Assembly: GCA_913775315.1 (NCBI GenBank)
Contig: CAJYIX010000013.1
Location: 1 to 64,000 of the forward strand
DNA from: an uncultured Sphingomonas sp.
Lineage (GTDB): Bacteria; Pseudomonadota; Alphaproteobacteria; Sphingomonadales; Sphingomonadaceae
Direction of reading: 5' to 3'
DNA: 64,000 nt
In this document: piece after piece, positions 35,413 through 43,162 of the stretch
How the letters are laid out: every line of letters begins with the position of its first letter
How positions within the stretch are numbered: the first letter of the stretch is position 1
The notes under the pieces: generated by a model
What the model was told of the DNA's origin: nothing
The model's input: the letters and a program-made list of their open reading frames with translations, nothing else
The model's database searches: none
Translations under genes and position numbers: made by a program

Positions 35413-36291
35413 TCACCTCGCGATATCGCCGAGCCAGAGCCGGCCCAGTAGGCGATCGAGCGACCGCGGATCGAAGCGGTCGAGGCCGGAACCGGGATAG
35501 AAGGTCATCTCGCCGAAGCGTGGCGTGCCGGCGATATCATACAGGTCGACGCGAACGAAGTCGAAGCCCGCGCCGAGGGTTTCGGCCCCCTCGATCATCC
35601 GGGCCAGCGCGGCGGGCGGCCGGATGTCGCCGTCCGCCGTCGCCGCCGACAGTCGACGCCAGCTTCGGTCGTACAATGTCCAGCGATGCGCGGTCGCGCG
35701 ATCGAGATGGACCTGGATTGCCGCCACGCGGCTGTGGAAGACATATAGCTTGTAATCGATCGGCAGCGTCCGGCCATCGCCGATGAGCGGCTCGATCAGC
35801 AGACCGCGCGGGACGTCGCGATAGGCCCATTCGTCGAGCCACCCGCCATAGGGGGACCTGACCCAGCGGGCCGATGCGCGGCGGATCGCCTGCCAGTCGT
35901 CGCGATCCCCGCTCACGATGCGCATCTGGCGGCAACCGTGGCGCGACTTGACCACGAACGGCGCCGCGCAGGGCGGCCGATTGGGCAGGATGGTGCCGGA
36001 CCACAGCGTGGGCGTCGTCCATTGCGGGCCGAGCCGGTCGGCGACGAACGTCTTGACCGACAGCTTGTCGATCAGGCCCGCCATGCGCGGATCGCGATCG
36101 ATCAGCTTGCGGCGCTGAACCAGCTCGGTGAAGCATTGCGGATTGCGCAGCGACAGGCGACGGGCGTGCCGCCACAGATAGGTCAGGTGAAGCCGCGCCA
36201 GCGTCGCCACCGAAGCAGGCTCGGCACCTCCAGGGTGCGGCGCCGGATCGAATCGCTGCGGACCGACGACGCTCGCCGCCGTCGCGGTCAT
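35413..36291 (-). CDS. ATP-grasp fold amidoligase-like (TupA-type) protein
   Basis: 292 aa. Family marks: LTELVQRRKLIDRDPRMAGLIDKLSVKTFVADRLG-like N-terminal region, PFVVKSRHGCRQMRIV (ATP-grasp lysine strand), RDVPRGLLIEPLIGDG and DYKLYVFHSRVAAIQVHLDR, RWTLYDRSWRRL, FVRVDLYDIAGTPRFGEMTFYPGSGLDRFDP. These match the ATPgrasp_TupA group found in polysaccharide or teichuronopeptide loci. It probably links an amino acid to a carboxylated sugar. ATG 36291 overlaps the stop of the upstream lipoprotein gene. Confidence 0.88.
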   Translation of the reverse strand: MTATAASVVGPQRFDPAPHPGGAEPASVATLARLHLTYLWRHARRLSLRNPQCFTELVQRRKLIDRDPRMAGLIDKLSVKTFVADRLGPQWTTPTLWSGTILPNRPPCAAPFVVKSRHGCRQMRIVSGDRDDWQAIRRASARWVRSPYGGWLDEWAYRDVPRGLLIEPLIGDGRTLPIDYKLYVFHSRVAAIQVHLDRATAHRWTLYDRSWRRLSAATADGDIRPPAALARMIEGAETLGAGFDFVRVDLYDIAGTPRFGEMTFYPGSGLDRFDPRSLDRLLGRLWLGDIAR

Positions 36292-36851
36292 GCGGGCACT
36301 CGCCGGATCGTCTCGTCGAGGCTGGCGACGGCGATCCCGAACTTGGTGACCACCATCCGGTTCCGCGCGACCTGACCGCCGGGCAGGAGATAGAGCCATT
36401 GCTGCGCGCGCAGGCCCCCGGCCATGGCGAACGCCAGATGCAGGCGGTTACCGTCGACCTCGCCCACGACCGGACCCGCCGCGTCGCTGAGCGTGCCGAT
36501 GTAGCGGCCTGGCGCGATGCGGCGCAGGTGCCAGACGCGGTGTTTCGATCGCCCGCGGGCACGGCGGACGTCCTGCGCCAGCACGATGGTCCCGTCGGGT
36601 GTGACGGTCCCGCGTCCGGCGACCGTGACCGCCTCGCGCCGCCGCGTCAGGATCCTGAGCACCCCGTCGCCCCTGGTAGCCCCCGCGAAGAAGACGGCGG
36701 GGTCGAGCACCGGCGACGGCGCCCGCAGCGCGGTGAGATGCCCGGCCGGCACGCATCCGCCGAGCATGCACGCGGCGAGGACGATCGGCGCCGCGACCCG
36801 AAACCGAGGCCCTGCCTCCGGCGGTCGGAACATCGGCAGGAGAAGGCGCAC
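36288..36851 (-). CDS. DUF3833 family lipoprotein
   Basis: 187 aa with a lipoprotein signal ending AACMLGGC (lipobox LGGC, Cys ~res 33). The body has DUF3833 features: FFAGATRGDGVLRILTRRREAVTV, RGRSKHRVWHLRRIAPGRYIGTLSDAAGPVVGEVDGNRLHL-type (in parts), AGGLRAQQWLYLLPGG, and RMVVTKFGIAVASLDETIR. Function unknown; likely an outer-membrane-facing lipocalin-like fold. It precedes and overlaps the ATP-grasp gene, so the two form an operon. Confidence 0.85.
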   Translation of the reverse strand: MRLLLPMFRPPEAGPRFRVAAPIVLAACMLGGCVPAGHLTALRAPSPVLDPAVFFAGATRGDGVLRILTRRREAVTVAGRGTVTPDGTIVLAQDVRRARGRSKHRVWHLRRIAPGRYIGTLSDAAGPVVGEVDGNRLHLAFAMAGGLRAQQWLYLLPGGQVARNRMVVTKFGIAVASLDETIRRVPA

Positions 36852-36992
36852 GGGCTGTCCTCTCGTCGGGGGCGATCCGTCCGATCGCCTGTGGTCGTGA
36901 CAGATACGTTCGACCGCGCGCGAGGTTGTCTAAACTCCCGTTCAACCTTGCGCGTCCGGCAAATCCGATCGCGGAAAGCCCGGTCACGGCGC

Positions 36993-38381
36993 TCACCCGA
37001 GCGACTTCAGCAAGTCCTCCCACCAGACGACGCCCGGATCGATCGTCGCGACCGGCACGCGCTCGTTCAGCCCGTGAGCAAAGATCTCGCCCGGCTTCAT
37101 GAAGACCGGGCCGACACCGAAACTGGGGATGCCATGCGCACGGAAATGCATCGAATCGGTCGCGCCCGCTTCCTGCTGCGGCAGCACCTGAAGGCCCGGC
37201 GAACGCTTCGCCGCCGCAGCCTTCACCGCCGCCAGGACCTTCGGATCGAGCGGGGAGGCGCCCGCCTCGATCGTGCCGTTGTCGGCAAAGGTCACCTTGA
37301 TCTTCGGATCGGCGACCAGTTCGGTCAGCTTCTTCTCGATCTCGGCGCGGGGGGTGCCGGGGAAGATGCGGCAGTTGACGTTCGCCATCGCGCGCTGGGG
37401 CAGCGCGTTGGGCGCGTGGCCGCCGTTGAACATCGTCGTGACGCAGGTCGTGCGCACCTGCCCGATATAGCGCGGGTCGGCGGAGATCGTGTCCGCGGCG
37501 GCCTGATCGCGCGGGTTGGCCGCGAACGCCTTCATCGCCGCGCCGAGCGGCCCCGGCGTGCCGGCGGCGGTGCCGGCAAGCGATGCCTTGGTGATCTCGT
37601 TCTGCTGCGGCGGGAAGCGATAGGCGGCGATCCGCCCGACCGCCGCCGCCAGGCTGACGATCGCATTGGTCGGGCCAGGGCGGCTCGAATGACCACCGGG
37701 ATCGGTGATGGTCAGGTGCCAGTCGCCATAGACCTTCTCGGCGGCCTGCAGGCCATAGGCGATCGGCTTGCCGTCGTCGCCCAGCGCCCCGCCGCCGGCA
37801 TCGGCATTGAGGACCAGCCCGGCGCCCTTGAACGCCTCGGCCGCGGCCTGCGTCGTCTTCATGCTGGTTTCTTCGTCGCCGGTCAGGACGAGCACCACGT
37901 CGTGACTCGGCACCCAGCGTTCGCGCTTCAGCTTCATCAGCGTCGCGACAGCCAGCGACAGCCCCGCCTTGTTGTCGAGGCTGCCGCGGCCATAGACATA
38001 GCCGTTCTCGACCACGGGCGTAAACGGATCGCGGGTCCAGTCCTTCGGATCGGCCTCCACCACGTCCATGTGCGCCAGCACGACGGTCGGCTTCGCCCGC
38101 CGGTCGCGCCCCGGATAGCGCGCGGTCAGATAGCCCGTCTCGCCGATCGGCACGAACGTCACGTCCGCATCGGCAAAGCCGGCCGAGACGAGCTGCTGCT
38201 TCAGATAGGCGGCATAGGCAGGCACCTGTCCCCTGCCCGCGACGGTCTGGAACGCGATACCCTTGGTCAGCAGCGACAGCGCCTCCTTGCCCGCGGGCGT
38301 GGTCGGCGTGTCCTGAGCGGTGGCGGCGGCGGGAACGAGGGCAGTGGCGGCGGCGGCAACAATGATCGGCAAGTGGCGCAT
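36993..38381 (-). CDS. M20 family metallopeptidase, exported
   Basis: 462 aa. Signal peptide MRHLPIIVAAAATALVPAAATAQ. Zinc ligands and catalytic acids: His/Asp in VVLAHMDVVEADP, Asp in GRGSLDNKAG, Glu-Glu in VLTGDEETSM, Asp in VLNADAGGG, and C-terminal His in IFAHGLNERV. A dimerisation domain (~res 210-330) contains PGGHSSRPGPTNAIV. It hydrolyses N-acyl or dipeptide bonds in the periplasm; the carboxypeptidase/dipeptidase subgroup is plausible. It begins 63 bases downstream of the methyltransferase stop on the same strand. Confidence 0.93.
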   Translation of the reverse strand: MRHLPIIVAAAATALVPAAATAQDTPTTPAGKEALSLLTKGIAFQTVAGRGQVPAYAAYLKQQLVSAGFADADVTFVPIGETGYLTARYPGRDRRAKPTVVLAHMDVVEADPKDWTRDPFTPVVENGYVYGRGSLDNKAGLSLAVATLMKLKRERWVPSHDVVLVLTGDEETSMKTTQAAAEAFKGAGLVLNADAGGGALGDDGKPIAYGLQAAEKVYGDWHLTITDPGGHSSRPGPTNAIVSLAAAVGRIAAYRFPPQQNEITKASLAGTAAGTPGPLGAAMKAFAANPRDQAAADTISADPRYIGQVRTTCVTTMFNGGHAPNALPQRAMANVNCRIFPGTPRAEIEKKLTELVADPKIKVTFADNGTIEAGASPLDPKVLAAVKAAAAKRSPGLQVLPQQEAGATDSMHFRAHGIPSFGVGPVFMKPGEIFAHGLNERVPVATIDPGVVWWEDLLKSLG

Positions 38382-38444
38382 GATGTTCTCCCGGCGCCAT
38401 TGGTGTGCGGTTCGGCGGCGGCGCGCAAGCGCGAGACTCGCGCG

Positions 38445-39071
38445 TCAGGCGTGAGGTTGCGACGTACTCTCGATAGCGATCACGAACCCCCTGACCCCGA
38501 ACGTCGCCAGTGGTGCGATCGAGACGCTCGGGGTCCGCAAGCCGAAAGCCGGCACGAGCGCCATCAGCTCGGCCTCGCCGAACGACCGGTGCGTCTCCGA
38601 CTTGCCGCCGAACAGCTTCGCGATCGCGCTGCCCGCGGTGACATAGGCGACGAAGCGTCCGTCCGGGCGCAGCACGCGGCGAAGCTCGCCGAGAATCGCC
38701 GCCTCGTCGTGCCAGAAATAGAGCGTGTTGCAGGCGAACACGGCATCGACGCCGGCGTCCTTTAGCGGCAGCCGGTCGAACCGCGCCGCCGCGATCGTCG
38801 CGCGGTCGCCGCAGCGGCGGCGGGCGGTTTCGACCATCAGCGGGCTGTGGTCGATGCCGGTCACGCGGGCGCCCGTCCGCCCGATCAACTCGGCCGCCCT
38901 GCCCGTCCCGCAGCCGAGGTCGAGGACGTGCTCCCCCGGTCGCGGCGCGAGCGCGGCGATGGACGCGGCCACCGCCCTGCGATTGGCGAGGTCCATCGCC
39001 GCGGCGACAAGGGCGCCCGCCCGCCCGCCCGGCCGCGCGAGCTGGCGGGCGAGCGCGGCGCGATCAGCCAC
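38445..39071 (-). CDS. class I SAM-dependent methyltransferase
   Basis: 208 aa. SAM motif I HVLDLGCGTGRAAELIG (~res 46-62), ITGIDHSPLMVETARRR as motif II, FDRLPLKDAGVDAVFACNTLYFWHD, then LRRVLRPDGRFVAYV. This is the UbiE/MenG-like small-molecule group, not an rRNA or DNA enzyme. A GTG at 39071 gives the family start and overlaps the TPR gene stop (8 bases), so it is the last gene of the overlapping Fec-type unit. Acceptor unknown. Confidence 0.88.
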   Translation of the reverse strand: MADRAALARQLARPGGRAGALVAAAMDLANRRAVAASIAALAPRPGEHVLDLGCGTGRAAELIGRTGARVTGIDHSPLMVETARRRCGDRATIAAARFDRLPLKDAGVDAVFACNTLYFWHDEAAILGELRRVLRPDGRFVAYVTAGSAIAKLFGGKSETHRSFGEAELMALVPAFGLRTPSVSIAPLATFGVRGFVIAIESTSQPHA

Positions 39072-39714
39072 CGTTGCCGATCTTGGCAAGCAGGTCGCGG
39101 ATCTCGGCGCGGCGACCCGCGTCCCACACCGGCCGCTTCGGATCGACCGGCGCCTTGAGCGCGCGCTGTAGGAAGACGCGCGCGCCCTTGTCGTTGCCGG
39201 TCGAGTGGAGGAAATCGCCGTAGAAGAAATTGTTGTCGAGGCCGGCCGGCTCCTGCACCAGCGCCTGCTGGAAATAGGTGCGCGCCCGCTTGGTGCTGCC
39301 GAAGCCGATCGGGAAGCCGGGGACCCGGTAATAGAGCACGCCGAGGCTCATCGCCGCGCCGCCATCGGCGACCTTGGGATTGATCGTGTACGCCTGGGCC
39401 AAGATGTCGCGCGCACGCGTTGCGAGGCCGAGCTGCTTCAACAGCGTGGCGCGCGCCGCTTCCTCGCTGACGACGATGCCCTGCCACAGTAGCGGTTCGG
39501 CGCGACCGGGATAGCGGGCGACGACCTGTGCCGCCTGTCCCTCCAGTGCGGAAAGCTGGCGGTACTGGTCCTCGCGATTGGGCACTTCGTAGCGGATGTG
39601 CGCCCACTGGTCGTTGATGCGCTTCACCGCGGCATCCATGGCCGGATTGTCGCTGGCAATGGCGGGCGCGGCGGCGGCGAAGAGAGCGAGGCCGGCGATG
39701 AGCATACGGATCAC
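39064..39714 (-). CDS. exported TPR-repeat protein
   Basis: 216 aa with a signal peptide (MIRMLIAGLALFAAAAPAIAS). The mature part is helical with TPR-like pairs: AAQVVARYPGRAEPLLWQGIVVSEEAARA, TRARDILAQAYTINPKVADG, AMSLGVLYYRVPGFPIGFGSTKRARTYFQQALVQEP (in parts). FFYGDFLHSTGNDKGARVFLQRAL completes three or four repeats. Probably a periplasmic scaffold for the neighbouring cassette. Its ATG overlaps the stop of the SDR gene by 4 bases. Confidence 0.85.
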   Translation of the reverse strand: MIRMLIAGLALFAAAAPAIASDNPAMDAAVKRINDQWAHIRYEVPNREDQYRQLSALEGQAAQVVARYPGRAEPLLWQGIVVSEEAARATLLKQLGLATRARDILAQAYTINPKVADGGAAMSLGVLYYRVPGFPIGFGSTKRARTYFQQALVQEPAGLDNNFFYGDFLHSTGNDKGARVFLQRALKAPVDPKRPVWDAGRRAEIRDLLAKIGNGG

Positions 39715-40490
39715 GATGGAGCTCCTGTTGGGCTGGGTCGGAAAAGGGCGCGGGCGGCATCGACCTGTCCGGCGATGCCACGGTCGATCAGGCGCGGGGC
39801 GATGGCGTTGAGCTGCGCGAACAGGCGCTCGGCGATGCCGACCGACACGTCGCCCGCGCGCCGCTCGATCGCGGACAGGATGCGGCCCGCGACCCAGTCA
39901 GGATCGTCGGCGTGCATCTTCGTTGCGGCCATGAACCGCTGGATCGCTTCGGTATTCAGCGGGGTGCGCATCGCGCGCGGGGCGACATGGGTGACAGCGA
40001 TGCCCGACCCGGCAACCTCGCGGCGAAGCGCTTGGCTGAAACCCTTCAGCCCCGCCTTCGCGCTCGAATAGGCAGTGAAATAGGGATAGGGGACCGCCCC
40101 CATCATCGAGCCGATGTTGACGATCTGTCCGTCACCGCGCAGCCGCATCTGCGGCACCACCGCCGCGCTCAGCACCGCCGGCGCGATCAGGTTGACGGCG
40201 TAGCCAAGGCGCAGGCGGTCGGCGCCTTGCTCCTCGATCGGCCCGAAATACTGGACGCCCGCCACGTTGACGAGGATGTCGACGCGCCGCGACGCCAGTT
40301 CGTCGGCAAGCCCCGCCAACCCCTCCGGATCGGACAGGTCGGCGGCGATCGCGGCGTGGCATTTCTCCGGCTCGGTCCGGTCGATGCCGGTGATCCGCGC
40401 GCCCGCCGACCAGAAGCGCCGCGCGAGCAGCGAGCCCAAGCCCCCTGCCGCGCCGGTCAGCGCGATGTGCGAGCCCTCAAGCGGCTTCAC
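39711..40490 (-). CDS. short-chain dehydrogenase/reductase of the Fec-type cassette
   Basis: 259 aa. Cofactor motif ALTGAAGGLGSLLARRF with IDR downstream (Asp, NAD preference), LVNVAGVQYFGP, catalytic Ser in VNIGSMMGAVPYPYF and YSSAKAGLKGFSQ as YxxxK. The C-terminal ~60 residues resemble the acyl-/fatty-aldehyde SDR branch (GVQYFGP and RMRTP-type loops). It overlaps the AMP-binding gene by 14 bases and the TPR gene by 4, so translation is coupled. Confidence 0.9.
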   Translation of the reverse strand: MKPLEGSHIALTGAAGGLGSLLARRFWSAGARITGIDRTEPEKCHAAIAADLSDPEGLAGLADELASRRVDILVNVAGVQYFGPIEEQGADRLRLGYAVNLIAPAVLSAAVVPQMRLRGDGQIVNIGSMMGAVPYPYFTAYSSAKAGLKGFSQALRREVAGSGIAVTHVAPRAMRTPLNTEAIQRFMAATKMHADDPDWVAGRILSAIERRAGDVSVGIAERLFAQLNAIAPRLIDRGIAGQVDAARALFRPSPTGAPS

Positions 40491-42561
40491 GATCGCCCTC
40501 CAGCTCGATCGAGGCGAAGACGCCGCCGAACAGCGCGAACATTGCGTTCGCCATGTCGACGATCGCCTGTTGGTCGGCGGGATCGTCGATCCGGTTCATC
40601 AGCTTCTCGAAGAACTTCATGTGATCCTGATCGAGCGCGCCGTGCGAGGTGAGGTATCGGAACGCCCCGTCGGGTAGGCCGAGCGTGCGCTGCACCGCTG
40701 ACGCGCCGTTGCTGGCGAGCGCGATGCTCGTCCCCTCGAGCACGAAGACCATGCCGAAGAAGGCGGCGGGGTTATGGTGTCGGATCGTGCGATAGGCATG
40801 GTCGACCATCGCCGCGGTGGCGGGGGCCATGTCGCTCCATTCGGCCGCATAGCGATCGCCGCCCGCCGCGGCGATATCGTCGAGGATCCAGTGCTCGTGC
40901 CCGGTCTCTTCCTCGATATAGTCGTCCAGCGCCTCGACCAGCATCGGCTTGTGCGCCAGCCGCTCGCGCGCCGCCTGCATCAGGGGCACGGTGTGGCGGA
41001 CATGGTGATAGGCCTGGGTCAGATAGGCGATGTAGTCGGCGCGGCTGATGCGGCCGGTCAGTCCCGCCTGAAGCTGGGGCGTCATGGCGAAGCGGGCCTG
41101 GGCCTCGCGCGTGTCGGCGATCAGGCGCTGGAAGAAGGGCTGGTTCACGCTCGATTCCTCATACGGATAGGCGGCATCGATCGCGGCGCGGCGCAGCCGG
41201 CCGTTGCCGGTCAGCAGCCCCGCGGCGGGCAGGAAGGGCGGCACCACGCGCCACGCGCCGATCCGGGCATAGGCGGGCAGCCCGGCATTGGCGGCGGCGA
41301 CCGCGGCGGCGATGTCGGCATCGGGCCGGGCGGGGACGATCAGCGCGTCGAGCGCCGCGCGCCCCTCGCCCCGGACCATCACCTGCGCGGCGGCGCCGGT
41401 CGCCAACAGCGCGCCCTCGACCCATTCGGGCGAAATGTTGCGCCCGTGGCTGGTGATGATCCGTGCGGACTTGCGCCCCTCGATCCACAGGCGGCCGTCC
41501 TCGTCCAGGCGGCCGATATCGCCCGTTGCGAGGGGGCCGGCGGCGCGCGGCGCGCCGGCGATGCCGAGAGTGACCGGGCCCTCCAGCATCACCTCGCCAT
41601 CGTCGGCGATGCGGATCGCGTTGACGCCGATGCTGCGCCCCACACTGCCCGGTGCGGTGCCGTCGTCGAGCGTCACCACCGACGCGCATTCGGTGAGCCC
41701 GTAGCCTTGTCGTACCGGCAGGCCGAGCGCCGTCGCCGCATCGAGCAGCGCGGGCGGCACCCGCGCGCCGCCCACCGCGACCAGCGTCAGTTGCGGCAGG
41801 CGCAGGTTAACTGCCTGCATCGCAGCGACGAGGCCGGCGAGCAATTCGGGCACCAGAATCAGCGATGTGATACGCTGGCCGATGATCGCGTCCAGCATCC
41901 GCCGCATGACGGGGCGGAACGGATCGCCCATCCCCACCGCCGCCTGTTCGAGCGGCACATAGGTCCCGCCGGCAATCAGCCCGGCGTAGTAGCCCGCGAC
42001 ATTTTCGAGGAGGATACCCGGCGGCAGCAGCGGCAGGTGGCGGCCGGCATGCTGCGCGCCGAGCGTCGCCACCACCGCCCCCGCTACCGCGGCGAGGTGG
42101 TCGAGCGACAGGCAGATGCCCTTGGGCTCCCCCGTCGATCCCGAGGTGAAGGTGATGCGCGCGGTGCCCGCCGGGATCGCGGCATCCAGCCGATCCGCGT
42201 AGGTGGCCGCAAAGTCGAGGCGCACCGCTTCGTCGGCGAGCTTGACCGGCCCGTCGATCAATGCCTGTGCCCCCGATGCCAGCAGCGCATGCTCGACCTG
42301 CGCCTCGGTGAAGAAGCGGGGCAAGGGCACGACGGGCAGCTCTGCCTCGACCAGCGCGAGGTCGAGGAGGCAGGGCCCGGTCCCATGGTCGATCCGAACC
42401 GCCACCGGCCGGTCGTGCGGGAAGCGCCGCCGCAGATCCTCTGCCAGCGGCGGGATCAGCGTCGCAAGTTCCACCCAGGTCATCGGTAGCGGCCCGTCGA
42501 TCGCGACTGCATCGGGCCGGGCCGCCGCGTGGCGACGGATCGCGTCCAGCAGCACGCTCAT
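40477..42561 (-). CDS. AMP-binding (adenylation) domain fused to a haem-oxygenase-like diiron (HDO) domain
   Basis: 694 aa, two domains. Residues ~1-470 are an acyl-AMP/CoA ligase: P-loop ITFTSGSTGEPKGICLS, QGYGLTECASVV, ATGDIGRLDEDGRLWIEGR. The usual catalytic Lys near the end of ANL enzymes (NGK) reads TGNGRLRR, an Arg. Residues ~480-694 match TenA/haem-oxygenase-like iron-containing redox enzymes: YHHVRHTVPLMQAA, DDYIEEETGHEHWILDD, and HGALDQDHMKFFEKL place His/Glu/Asp metal ligands. It may activate a carboxylate and then oxidise or cleave it on one polypeptide. ATG 42561 overlaps the hemolysin-family stop. Confidence 0.88.
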   Translation of the reverse strand: MSVLLDAIRRHAAARPDAVAIDGPLPMTWVELATLIPPLAEDLRRRFPHDRPVAVRIDHGTGPCLLDLALVEAELPVVPLPRFFTEAQVEHALLASGAQALIDGPVKLADEAVRLDFAATYADRLDAAIPAGTARITFTSGSTGEPKGICLSLDHLAAVAGAVVATLGAQHAGRHLPLLPPGILLENVAGYYAGLIAGGTYVPLEQAAVGMGDPFRPVMRRMLDAIIGQRITSLILVPELLAGLVAAMQAVNLRLPQLTLVAVGGARVPPALLDAATALGLPVRQGYGLTECASVVTLDDGTAPGSVGRSIGVNAIRIADDGEVMLEGPVTLGIAGAPRAAGPLATGDIGRLDEDGRLWIEGRKSARIITSHGRNISPEWVEGALLATGAAAQVMVRGEGRAALDALIVPARPDADIAAAVAAANAGLPAYARIGAWRVVPPFLPAAGLLTGNGRLRRAAIDAAYPYEESSVNQPFFQRLIADTREAQARFAMTPQLQAGLTGRISRADYIAYLTQAYHHVRHTVPLMQAARERLAHKPMLVEALDDYIEEETGHEHWILDDIAAAGGDRYAAEWSDMAPATAAMVDHAYRTIRHHNPAAFFGMVFVLEGTSIALASNGASAVQRTLGLPDGAFRYLTSHGALDQDHMKFFEKLMNRIDDPADQQAIVDMANAMFALFGGVFASIELEGDREAA

Positions 42562-43088
42562 GCCCGCACCGCGCGGTCGAGACGGCGGTGCCATTCGGCG
42601 ACTTCACCGGCACAAACCACGGGGTCGGCGGCATAATATTGGCCCCAGCGCGGCCCCTCGCCCCCCAGCGCCTCGATCCGGGCGGGGGCAAGCTCGATCA
42701 TCGGCAGGTCGAGCCGCGCGAACATCGCGCGCAGCGGCCGGGTCAGCACCGCGACCGCATAGTCCGCCTGCCCCGCCAGCGCCGCCGCGGCCTCGCGCCA
42801 CAGGCCGATCGTCGCCGCCGATCGGCGAGAGGCATGATCGCCCAACTCGGCGATCCGCGCGCGCGGCACCGGGCGCTGCGCCATCTCGGTCAGCACCTGC
42901 TCGATCGGGCGATCGAGATAGCGTTCGAGGAACAACGGCACGGCGCCCGCATGACGCAGGCCGAGCGTCGCGACCGGATCGTCGGGCGTCCCGATCGTCA
43001 GATATGCAGGGTAATCGGCGCACGGCGCGGCACCGTGCGCGGCGGCATAACGGTCGTGGATCAACTGTTTCAGGGCATTGGTCTGCAT
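42558..43088 (-). CDS. thermostable-hemolysin family protein (GNAT-like)
   Basis: 176 aa. T_hemolysin features: LIHDRYAAAHGAAPCADYPAYLTIGTPDDPVATLGLRHAG (in parts), PLFLERYLDRPIEQVL, RARIAELGDHASRRS and the C-terminal GPRWGQYYAADPVVCAGEV. Named for Vibrio delta-thermostable hemolysin, the family has a GNAT-like acyltransferase fold, so acyl transfer is more likely than membrane lysis. ATG 43088 was preferred over 43094 because GGGAG is then 6 bases away. 74 bases separate it from the TonB receptor stop, with no terminator seen. Confidence 0.82.
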   Translation of the reverse strand: MQTNALKQLIHDRYAAAHGAAPCADYPAYLTIGTPDDPVATLGLRHAGAVPLFLERYLDRPIEQVLTEMAQRPVPRARIAELGDHASRRSAATIGLWREAAAALAGQADYAVAVLTRPLRAMFARLDLPMIELAPARIEALGGEGPRWGQYYAADPVVCAGEVAEWHRRLDRAVRA

Positions 43089-43162
43089 GGGCATCTCCCG
43101 ATGCAGACAGGACGCCGCGCGGGCGGGATCACCCTACCCGTCAGCCAGCTGATACCTTTGGA

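Noticed and set aside
36399..38765. A 788-codon plus-strand frame
   Set aside because: Antisense to the M20 peptidase and lipoprotein genes, which have clear motifs; the frame is Arg/Gly-rich low complexity.
40774..42489. A 571-codon plus-strand frame
   Set aside because: Antisense to the AMP-binding fusion gene, with no domain signature.
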